NCBI GenBank assembly: GCA_025766275.1
Contig: JAFKAC010000044.1
Coordinates: 248,001-312,000, forward strand
Source of the DNA: Lactarius indigo
Lineage: Eukaryota; Basidiomycota; Agaricomycetes; Russulales; Russulaceae
Direction of reading: 5' to 3'
Length of the DNA: 64,000 nucleotides
Positions 1 to 8,759 of the stretch are shown piece after piece. Made by a program: the position numbers and the translations under genes. Numbering within the stretch: position 1 is the first letter of the stretch; every line of letters begins with the position of its first letter. A model generated the notes under the pieces. It saw only the letters and a list, made by a program, of their open reading frames with translations, searched no databases and had not been told where the DNA came from.

Positions 1-810
1 TGTGCCTTTCCCTAGGTCTCTCCGTCTTACTTGTTTGCTCCACCTGTGGACCCAGAGGACATCCACTGGCGCATAAAGCACCTGGGCCATGCCCTCTGCA
101 TTCGATTCCTCATGGATCACGTTGATATCGTGCGTCGTGCCCGCCTTACTCTTACACATCCCACTCATCCTTTAGCTCTAGCTGGAAGACCAAGGCCCTA
201 TTCGAGAGCTGATGGGGGTCTACCTTCTCAACAGCGCGACCATCACTGTGGCCTGGATTCTCACCAATGATGGAACCACACGCCCACACTAGCCCTCGCA
301 AACACTCGCATACGCATGCAAAGAACTTACTCAAGACGAGGAAACCCAATACCTCGTTTCCTACAAGCAGTCTGAGCACCGCCCATCCATGCTAATCTGC
401 GAGTGCGTGTTCAAGACTCCAGGTGCAGTCTTATGTGTGGCTTTCACGAGCATCCTGCATCTGAACAGGGCGGGGTTCGAGATGTTCTGTGTGTCATTAC
501 TGCGCCCGGACCCCCACAGGTCTCTGACTCCGAGCCCCTGTCCCCAGTCTTTACTTCCCAAGCTCTATGCTTCCCCAGATTCGGCCTGAAAAAGTCGCCG
601 GGCCGAAGGACGCGTTCGAGCGGCCCTTCTGCATGGGCATGGCAGGTGAGGCGCCGCAACCAACCTCTCTACTGTCCCCGCGTGGCCCAGCAAAGGTGGC
701 AGCGTGAGTAGACGAATGGGAGTTGTCGTGAATGCCGTCTGGTGCTTCGAACTCGATTCCACCTTCCCCGTTTTCTAATCCTGTGGCGGCGCACGACGAT
801 GCAACTTCCA
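1..810 (+). pseudogene. Unknown gene U, remnant copy 1
   Basis: I do not recognise this gene. Readable plus-strand pieces at 31-270 and 389-589, and a piece near 600-660, share the layout of the segments at 7560-8045 and 53100-53545. Shared marks are a peptide block of the type F-E-(R/K)-P-F-x-M-G just before a G/A/P-rich tail, and surrounding nucleotides that align by eye. No single frame runs through the segment, so it is broken or has introns I cannot place. It opens each tandem block, ahead of MAD1 here and ahead of the GTPase gene in the other two copies. No function is proposed. Confidence 0.35.
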
Positions 811-999
811 TGCTCTGGCGCGAGCAGATGGGAACCCATCCTGGGACATCAATATCAACAAGGCAACAGCTCAGGGTGGGGTATGGTTAGCGCTTTTACC
901 CCTATCGACCTTGTAAGTTCATTCACGTCATATTCCAAATTCCTATTCCGTGTCGTCTCACCGACATCGATTCATCTTGGGAAGAAACAACAAGCCTAA

Positions 1000-1700
1000 C
1001 AGTATCATCTCAGTAGACACAAACAAGAAGATCCTTCGCAAGTATTCACCTCGCCATCGTCAAGCAGGATAGTGCACTCATATCGCACCAGTGTTGAACT
1101 CAAGAAACACAGAGGCACCCCGCCATTGCCCAACCTCCAGTTTCGCAGAGAAGAATAGCGACTTTGATGCCCCATCCATGCCGTGCCGTGGCCGTTCTGC
1201 CCATTCCACATCACAAGAAAATACGACAACGGCATCCTTGATGGCATCGAACCGATGCTGTCATCGTTTGCATGTCTATTAGCTTTCGCCGCGACGCACA
1301 GCGTCTCACCCGCTGTGGCAGAGATACACTCATTCAGGAGTGGAAAGACGAAGGTGCAGGAGGGGTCACAGACGTGATGCGAAAGGAAAGCAGTTCTGAT
1401 TGTGCTCAACACAATTGGTGCGTGTCGTCCGGCCGTCTCCAAACCCCTTCTCTCTCACTAATTCTCAGGTAGACCTGGTGCCGTGTGAGAATACTCAGGA
1501 ATACCTCAACGTGTCGCTTGCTCTTTCCGCGGAGTTGAACCAGCACGCAAACCTCTCCGGTATGCACCAGTGCGTCTCCACCCTCCTCCGGGTGTCCGGC
1601 CCGGACATCGGAGTCAGTCTCGTCGGCTTCTGTACCAGTCCGTCGGCCAAAGCAGTATCGCCACCACGTTCAAGCGCGTGAAGGTTGGCTTCTTTTTTTT
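1000..1700 (+). pseudogene. Broken gene segment containing a NUG1-like exon junction
   Basis: Several short plus-strand frames are open but none continues through. Near 1415-1480 an exon ends in a codon split by a GTGCGT donor and resumes after a TAG acceptor as D-L-V-P-C-E-N. This is the block that follows the G4 motif in NUG1/GNL3-family nucleolar GTPases and recurs in the remnants at 13.8, 19.5 and 59.4 kb. The protein text after it (about 1500-1650) does not match that family as I know it, so this may be a fusion made by rearrangement. It lies directly upstream of the truncated MAD1. Confidence 0.3.
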
Positions 1701-1725
1701 TAGTCACCCATTGAGAACGGCTATT

Positions 1726-3238
1726 ATGGAGACGCACATGGGAAGGTGTACTCCATGGCAACTCAGCTGGGACATCCTCGAGGCGGAGGTGCAGGCGGCG
1801 CGTGCGGAACGCGAGGCGTGGTGCGTTCTCATCTTCTCTCCCACCCTCCATTTTCTGGACCCTCTGACGCGGACTAGGGCCGCGCACACTGCGCCTCCAG
1901 AGACGCCCGCCGCGACTCCTGTCTCTATTACGCAGAGCCTTTCTGGGCTGCGCCTCGAGCATGCGCACCTACTCCAGGAACATGGCGCAGACCGTGCGGC
2001 GCTGCGACAGCGCGAGGCGGAACTCGCAGACGTGCAGGCGCGGGAGGTTGACGCGCGAGCAACGGCCGATGCGCTTCTGCAGGAGACGCGGGCTGCACAA
2101 GACCGCGCGGCGAGGGCCGAGCGCGCCGCTGCGCTTGCCGAGCGAGAGATTGGGTTCCTGCAGGCTCTTAATGTGCGTCTGGGCTGTGCATGGCAATCTC
2201 TCACATCCCTCATTTAGTGCTGACTACTTGATAGGCAAGCTATGCGAGCGAGGAGGCCGCACAGGGCACTGGCCATATCGACCAGGCGAAAGAACAACAC
2301 GTCAGAGAGCTCGAGGCGCTGGTGGGCGAGTACAAGGCTCGCATGCATGCGCTCGAAACTGAGATTCAAGAACTTGCCAAGCGGCCCGCTCTCAACCAAG
2401 GCACGGGCCTCCAAGCCCTGCGCGATGAACTCGCCAACGAGAAACGCGCATTGCAGGAGGCGCGTCGAGGTGCGTCGTCCTCATCCACCACATATTTCCC
2501 TTCCCTGATTCCCATCCTTCAGCGCTTGAAGAAAAGGAAGAGGAGGCCGAGAAGGACAGAGAAAAGATCGAGGAGCTCGAGCAGACGCTCTTCGACATGC
2601 GCGGCGAGATCGGCGCGGGACGCCACGTACCTCCGGGCGTGCGCGTGCTCTCTCTCTGCGAGAACCCCGCACAAAACTGGACCGATTTGCGACAGGCCGC
2701 GCTCGACCGACTCAAATCCGAAAACGCGGCGCTCCTCCAGCGCCTCTCCGCGCTCGACCATCACGTGCCCACCAACCCCACCAACACGGACACGAATGGC
2801 GAGGAGCAGCTGGTGCCGCGCGCAAGCTGGGCGGCGGTCTGCGAAGAAAAGGCGCAACTGGAGGCGGAACTCAAGCAGCGCGATAAGCGCATGCTGCGCC
2901 TGCGCCAGGTGTTCGCGGGCAAGACGGCCGAGTTCCGCGAGGCGCTCTCGGCGATCCTCGGCGTCAAGCTCGCGTTTTACGATAACGGACAGGTGCGCGT
3001 CACGTCGCAGTACGACCTCGGCGCCGCATTCATATTCCAGCCCGCGCCGAAGGACGGAGGTGGTGGAGGGGCACGCATGCAGCTCGTCGCGCAGGGCGAA
3101 GGCGGCCCACAGGAATTGCCGCAGTTAATGCGGAACTGGGTCGAGATCAAGCAGAGCATTCCGTGCTTCTTGGCGAGCGTCACGCTCGAGTGCTATGATA
3201 AGCGGAAGCGCGAGCAGCAAATGGGCGGTGGTGAGTGA
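1726..3238 (+). CDS. MAD1: Spindle checkpoint protein MAD1, C-terminal two thirds (N-terminus missing)
   Basis: Mad1 is a coiled-coil nuclear-envelope/kinetochore protein that recruits and presents Mad2 in the spindle assembly checkpoint. Four exons splice cleanly: introns 1821-1877, 2173-2234 and 2470-2522 have GTGCGT donors and TAG/CAG acceptors. The product is a long Glu/Arg/Ala coiled coil, then a Mad2-interaction-type motif R-V-L-S-L-x-x-N-P near 2640, then the Mad1 C-terminal fold (about 2895-3210) ending in the family's S-I-P-C-F-L-A-S-V-T block. About 400 residues are present against roughly 700 expected. The start at 1726 is only the first in-frame ATG; the copy at 62.2 kb shows that upstream exons once existed. 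The stop is at 3236-3238. It converges on the peroxiredoxin gene. Whether this is the working copy is uncertain. Confidence 0.72.
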
Positions 3239-3435
3239 ATGAGCGGTGATCCAGCTTTATTAGTTGTGCTTGTGCAATTTTTTGAAAAGACTTTCATTCA
3301 TTCGATGCCCGTATGACTCTGGCCGAGACGGAATTTCACCGCTCCTTTGAGACTACCCCAACGTCGAATCCCTGGGACCGACCAGCACGCGTGGATAATA
3401 AGTGAAGAGCAGATAGCAGATGGTATTATGTAGAC

Positions 3436-3441
3436 AATAAA
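3436..3441 (+). promoter_or_regulatory. AATAAA, possible MAD1 polyadenylation signal
   Basis: AATAAA lies about 200 bp after the MAD1 stop and before the end of the convergent peroxiredoxin gene. Weak evidence: the motif is short and fungal signals are loose. Confidence 0.3.
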
Positions 3442-3520
3442 AAGATGGTGCGTTTTGGAGGATTATAGCAAAGATCTACGCAGGCTGTCTATCGATTCGC
3501 TCTAAATTGTCAAGCATCGT

Positions 3521-4483
3521 TCACTCAGTATCCATCCGCGCACGCTTGGTCCCGTTCGCCTTGCCGTTCTCGTGCGCCCCGTTGGCGGCAGCAGCAGCAA
3601 AGTAATCGAGTTTCGCGAGAGGATCCGCGCGGATGGTCTTGCTCCCTTCCTTCCAGTCCGCGGGACACACCTCGCCGTGCGCGTCCTTCGATTTGCCGCG
3701 CAACGTCAGCACGCCGTCCGCCAACGACGAAGTAAAATAAAAAAACTTACGGTGAACTGGAACGCCTGCACGAGACGTAGCGCCTCGTCAACAGACCGAC
3801 CGACGGGCAGATCGTTCATCGTAATCTGCCTACGAGATAGGTAGTACCGTCAGCCATCGCCAATCCCACATAAGGAGAGGACCGCACCTGAGCACACCCT
3901 TGGGGTCGATCAGGTAGCTCGCACGGAACGCGATACCTTTGTCCTCAATCAGACACCCATACTCGCGCGCCACGCGCATGTTGCGGTCTGCGAGCAGCGG
4001 AATGCTCAGGTTGGGCCCGAGCCCGCCAGCGCTACGCGGTTGCTGCGCCCACGCGTGGTGGGAGTACTCCGAGTCGGTCGATATGGCTGCCACGCGTGCG
4101 CGTTATCAAGGAATCTATTCGTGACTTGGCTTAAAAGAAGGCGTACCGAGCACCGTCGTATTGAGGCGGGAAAATTCAGGGAGCGCGTCGTTGAACGCGA
4201 GAATTTCGGTAGGGCAGACAAAGGTGAAGTCACTATAGCCAGATGAAAAAAGAAGCGGGGTGAGTGGGAAAGAGGACGCGCAAGGATTTGAGGGACGTGC
4301 GCACAGAGGGTAGAACATCAGGATCACCCTGGGACGGGCAGGTCAGAAAAAGTGAGCTGAGAGAAACGCGTAAAATAGCTACCATTGGCCGAGGTAGTCC
4401 GCCAAGGATACCTCCTTGAAAGCACCATCTATGAAAGCAGTGACGCTAAACACCGGTGCGGGGCTCTGGATAGTGGGAGACAT
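3521..4483 (-). CDS. Typical 2-Cys peroxiredoxin, intact, six exons
   Basis: Thiol peroxidase that reduces hydrogen and alkyl peroxides using thioredoxin. The exons are 4383-4483, 4305-4328, 4147-4232, 3888-4086, 3751-3829 and 3521-3685. They total 654 nt, giving 217 aa plus stop, and all five introns are GT-AG and 54-72 nt long. The peroxidatic cysteine sits in F-V-C-P-T-E-I and the resolving cysteine in E-V-C-P. A GGLG motif and a C-terminal Y-F are both present; this pair is typical of hyperoxidation-sensitive enzymes. An Ala/Asn/Lys-rich tail of about 25 residues with a K-R-A-R stretch extends beyond the usual end, perhaps for nuclear targeting (inference). The start was chosen because M-S-P-T leads straight into the peroxiredoxin fold. 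A broken paralogue lies at 17.5-18.4 kb. Confidence 0.9.
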
Positions 4484-4538
4484 CTTGGTAGTCGGCAAAG
4501 AAGAAAAAGCGGGGAGCGTTCAAAGGTCGTCGTCTGAT

Positions 4539-4552
4539 TTATATATAATATG
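4539..4552 (-). promoter_or_regulatory. TATA box of the peroxiredoxin gene
   Basis: On the minus strand a TATATAA element sits about 60 bp upstream of the peroxiredoxin ATG. The broken copy has a related element near 18,490. Position and sequence fit a core promoter. Confidence 0.5.
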
Positions 4553-4869
4553 CCGATGGCGACGGGGTCCGGCGGCCGTGGCAATCCGCGACGCGTTTCT
4601 TTGGACTTGTTTGGATCCGCATCGAATAGGCAAGCGAATATCTATTTTGGCCATCCCGTCACTTACGACGCCACAGAGGCTTCGAGCAGACTGTATATCG
4701 GACCGCCTAACTGACGCACATAGGTTGACGTGTTGGCATGTCGGCACGTTAGCCTGAGCCTCTGGGGCGGAGTTGTCGTCTGTTCCTCCCCAGCTCCTCA
4801 TCCATGACGACCTCCTGACACGGCCAACTCATCTCTCTTGTTCTTAACACCATGACATAGGGTAGTCGA

Positions 4870-5660
4870 TTACGCCGTTTAACTCGACTTGTGGTCACTG
4901 GTGTTTCTCTACAATACCCCCAGGCCGACACTCCAACACCTCTCTCATTTACACCAACTCATTATGAGAAGGAAATAGTCAATTCGACAGTATCTCTTCT
5001 CAACCTCACAATCCTCACAAAAGCAACCAATCATACACTTCAGGTAAAGTTTGCACTCGATTTTCGTCTCTCAGGATAACGCCACTAACATTGAGACGGC
5101 GCAGAACTCAAATGATGTAGTCCTGGCGCATCTGCCTCATTGCAAGGTCCGCAGCACAGATGCTCCGTACGTCTGCTGTCTGTCCCCATCCATCTTACTC
5201 GCCGACCTTGCCACCACCTATCCATTCCGCCCGATATCCAACCAGGTGACCGACATCACGAAGATGCGATGATGGCGTTGAAAGCTGATGCTTTCATCGC
5301 TCTCTTGGCCAACGTCATCCACCATGTCGGAGCGAGTCTCTGTCGGGAGTAGGAGGATGAAAAGAGCAGTCACAGTGGGACTGCATCCTCCCGCTGCGCA
5401 GGGTTGTGACAGTGTCAACGTTGTGCTGCTTGTGCTTGATGCGCACAACCCGACCGGGGCCGTGCCAATTGGTCGAGGAGGAAGTGCGCTGGTGCGAGGT
5501 GGAGGACAAGCAACTCGTGTTCGTGTCCAACAAAAACCGGTGTGTAGCTGTCTGTCTCCATCCCCCCACCTTTTCTAAGATTTTTGGATAGTCGACTCTG
5601 ATGAAGTGGATGTACAAGCTACGGACCCTGAAGCAGATGAAGAGCGTCGTGAGAGGCCCT
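4870..5660 (+). pseudogene. NUG1/GNL3-like nucleolar GTPase remnant 1
   Basis: NUG1-type GTPases are circularly permuted G proteins that act in 60S ribosome assembly. Near 5420-5540, in two neighbouring frames, one can read V-L-L-V-L-D-A-H-N-P-T-G and then L-V-E-E-E-V-R with L-V-F-V-S-N-K-N. These correspond to the start of the G domain and the G4 (NKxD) region. The frame change between the blocks and the absence of a normal G1 P-loop show it is broken. The flank at 4680-5000 matches sequence at 15.9-16.2 kb and 61.8-62.0 kb. The family call rests mainly on the better copy at 19.4 kb. Confidence 0.4.
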
Positions 5661-5799
5661 AGAATGGATACGTCGCGCCGCCTCTAGGTGAGACGTTGGT
5701 CCTTACTAACAGGCTGACGAGGGAGCGAGGTAGGGCTGTTATCTGTTCTTCTACAACTCCCCATTCACGACGACATCTTGACACACCAACTCATGGCTC

Positions 5800-6640
5800 C
5801 CGTCCTCAAAAAGCCTCAAGCCTCAACACTCAATGATGTGGAGTAGCTGGTCAACTACGCCATTTAACTCAATCTGTGAGCACTGGTGTTCCTCTCAAAT
5901 ATCCCGGTGCTGGAGCCTTAACCCTTCTCACATGCTTCTTGTTCAAACCGCTTCACCGCGAGAAATTCGACAGCATTGTCCTCAGTCGACCTCATAACCC
6001 TCTCAATGGACTCGAGAAAAAAAACCAAGGCTAGCCTTCGAATGAAGATTATGCCCAATTTCGTTGCCCGGGCTCACAACTCAAAAGGATGCAAGTGTTC
6101 TCGATCTCAGAGTTTGCAGTGCACCAAAGCAGCGCACCCCATATATTTGTCTGCCCTCCGCCGCCCCTATCGATGCTTACAAGAAGCTGAGTATTTACTT
6201 GCCAGCCTGGCCACTAATCCATTCCGCTCAGTCTCCGCTACACGACACACCGCACGAAGACGTAACGACGGCGAGTAGCTGACGTAACTATCCACTATGC
6301 GCGACATCCTATCTGCTATTTCAGAGCAGGCATCTACTAGGAAAGGCTAGGACGAAGAAACAGCCGGAGCTGTAGCCTCTATACACCCTCACGCTACTCA
6401 ACGTCTCCGACAAGCCAGCCATCGTATTGCTCGTGCTTGACGCGCATGACTCGGTTAGGTGCCACGACCAGTTGGTCTAGGAAGTATGGTGATGTGAGGC
6501 TGGGGAGGGCAAGGGTTCGGTTCGTGGTCGTGCAACAACGAGATTGGTACGTGCCTTCTGCCTCCATACCCCTTCTCTCTCGAATTCTCGAATAGAGCTG
6601 GGGCGCAGATGGTCGCTTTGAGGCTACAAGGTTTGGTAGT
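5800..6640 (+). pseudogene. NUG1-like GTPase remnant 2
   Basis: This repeats the layout of the preceding remnant: the leader near 5845-6000, the L-D-A-x-D coding block near 6430-6500, and a GTACGT donor at about 6549 with a TAG acceptor near 6595. It is more decayed, with no frame open for more than about 100 codons. It belongs to the same repeated NUG1/F-box segment as 13.4, 18.9 and 58.8 kb. Confidence 0.35.
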
Positions 6641-6649
6641 ATCTGGTAG

Positions 6650-7375
6650 TGCGGTCGTCGTGTAGCGTGACATGGTTTCCTTGCACCTGTTCCGTGCGCC
6701 CAGCCACGCTAGTAGCAATTCAGCTGGAACGCATATCAGGCTGGCTCTGATGGATGCTAAAGGCTTTATTCTTTCGATGTGGTTTATCTCCCACCATCAC
6801 TGTGAACACCTTTGTGTGTATACGTGTGTTGTTTCCAATACCAACCCATCGCAAGACTGTAGGCCAGTGGTGCGATAGTTCCTGAGAATAAAGGTGAAGT
6901 GCGCTGCGATTCATGTTTGGGAGAGCTTAGATGAATATGAATTTGCGAGTTGTTTGATAAGTTATGTACATGATGAGAGTAACGTTATACATACGAACTT
7001 TATGGCGAAACTGTAGACAGTCATAGTAATGTGAGCATATCGTGAGGTATCAACAAAAAAAGGAGTGTGACTGTCTCGACAGCAGCCATATCGGAAATTC
7101 GCGCCCTTTGAAAAAAAAGTTCAAGTGTGGTGAATACTGTAAATGAGAGATAAAACATACACGCAAAGAAAATATCCAAAATAGAGAGAGAAGTAAAACA
7201 TGTCGCAGCCAGAGGTGTTTGTGTGCACAGCGCAAGACGCGGCCGGCTGCCTTGACAGCCCCAGTTGCCAGATAAACCGCAAGTGAGAAGCGCCCACATC
7301 TTCGGCAACAGCAAGTTGTATTATGATTGGGTAGTTTCACGTACATGGTCTTGTTGCTTGAGATATCGTCATCTC
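6650..7375. other. Decayed end of the NUG1/F-box segment
   Basis: No gene is visible. The stretch 6900-7340 aligns by eye with 14,370-14,860 and 59,830-60,300 (shared gagtttatgagttgctgag-type text, A-runs and a minus-strand splice-like tract), so it is the 3' part of the repeated segment with the F-box exons lost. Confidence 0.4.
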
Positions 7376-7559
7376 TACCCAGAATGCATCCACTGATGCA
7401 GGGAACTTCTGGGCCAGACCCATAGTACCCACATTCTACTCAACGTGCCAGTGCCTCGCATGACACTAACTAACTCTGATGCACCCCGCTCGTCCAACCC
7501 TCGGTCTGAACACGAAGGTCCCATTTAAGAGTCTGCTTTCTCGATAACATCACCGCCAT

Positions 7560-8045
7560 CATGGTCTCTTCATTAGCGACCCCAAACCAAATGACGGAAC
7601 CACATGTCTACAGCGCACGCACTGACACTTGAGTACACACAGAGAAGACGAGGAAGGCCAGTTTCTCACAGCGCCACCCACTCAAGCTGATCTGCAAGGG
7701 GGCGAACAAAACCTCAGATACATTCCTACCCATGGCACTCATGAACATCCTGTCCACTGACAAGATAGACTTCGACATGCCCAATTAGACACATGCCAAT
7801 TGGCCTCCCTTCTCCTGTCCTTTCTCCCACCCCACACCTCTGACAGGACACTCCAAGGACAGAGCTTCGGGGAAATCGCACAATCCAGTGCGGTGCATCT
7901 CACACGGCCTCCTGGTGCTGACCCGAAAAGGGTATCCAGGCTCGACCACAGGTTTGAGAAGCCCTTCCACATGGGTGCAGCCAGCGGCGCACCTCCCACC
8001 ACCACTGTGTGTTCTGTGTCTGTACCAACCTCTTTGACCGCCTAG
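7560..8045 (+). pseudogene. Unknown gene U, copy 2
   Basis: An unrecognised plus-strand coding segment, nearly the same as 53,100-53,545. The clearest part is an 81-residue frame at 7800-8045 ending in a block with F-E-K-P-F-H-M-G followed by A-S-G-A-P-P. The stop TAG at 7785 in the preceding frame and the short length point to a fragment. It lies tail-to-tail with GTPase gene copy A. Confidence 0.4.
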
Positions 8046-8225
8046 ACATGTGCACCCACAATAGTCATGACTACATGGACTAGTAATAGCAGGAGCTATA
8101 GAGGGGGGGACAGGTTAAATGGCGAGCGGACAAATGAATGGGGAATAATACAGTCTGGGATATCAAGTTTCATCGTACACATCATACATGGTCCAACTAC
8201 TAGTACATGATGCATAGACCATTTG

Positions 8226-8759
8226 ATAATACATACATCTATTTACCTTTCCTTGCGGTGTTCCTCCGACCCCAGTATGAAGACCAATGATCTCGTCTAC
8301 GTAAATGTGGTTTCGACCGAAGACTGAGACTGTACTAAAGGGTTGACTGGGTATTATCTTAACAAATATAAGAACAAACGAACCAAATCAGTGGCCATAA
8401 TAAAGGCTGCAAATGACTCGTCGGAATGCTCTCGAGAAGGTGCAGTAAGGTGTTGTCGAATCTTCAGGTCAATATTGGCCTTGCAATATTCAGCGTTCGC
8501 ACCGATTAAAACCGATTCAGGTGACTCATTTGAGAGAGATAGGAAAGTCGCATGCTTCAAGATGATGATAACCGCTTTGACAAAAGGTTAAATAGGCGCT
8601 AAAGATAATAACGTGAAATACCAAGGATAAAATGATAATCAACGGCAAGACCGGTGGCAGTAAGCTAAAAAGATAAAAATTATAATAAGCTAGGGGTAGA
8701 TGGGTGTCATAGAAAGAGAATACGTTTTGAATGGCGGGAAGTGACATCATGAACACTAC
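8226..8759 (-). CDS. C-terminal exons of GTPase gene A
   Basis: These are the exons that follow the array. The 36-nt exon (8724-8759) is joined across an intron to a short exon coding L-T-A-T-G-L-A-V-D-Y. A phase-1 intron of about 47 nt leads to a hydrophobic stretch and the block K-H-A-T-F-L-S-L-S-N-E-S-P-E-S, ending A-A-F-I-M-A-T-D-L near 8395. Copy B shows the same frame with few substitutions, which argues for past or present selection on the protein. The hydrophobic stretch of about 17 residues could be a membrane anchor (inference). Confidence 0.6.

Noticed and set aside
1704..2213. Long minus-strand Arg/Ser/Ala-rich frame
   Set aside because: Antisense shadow of the GC-rich MAD1 coiled-coil exons.
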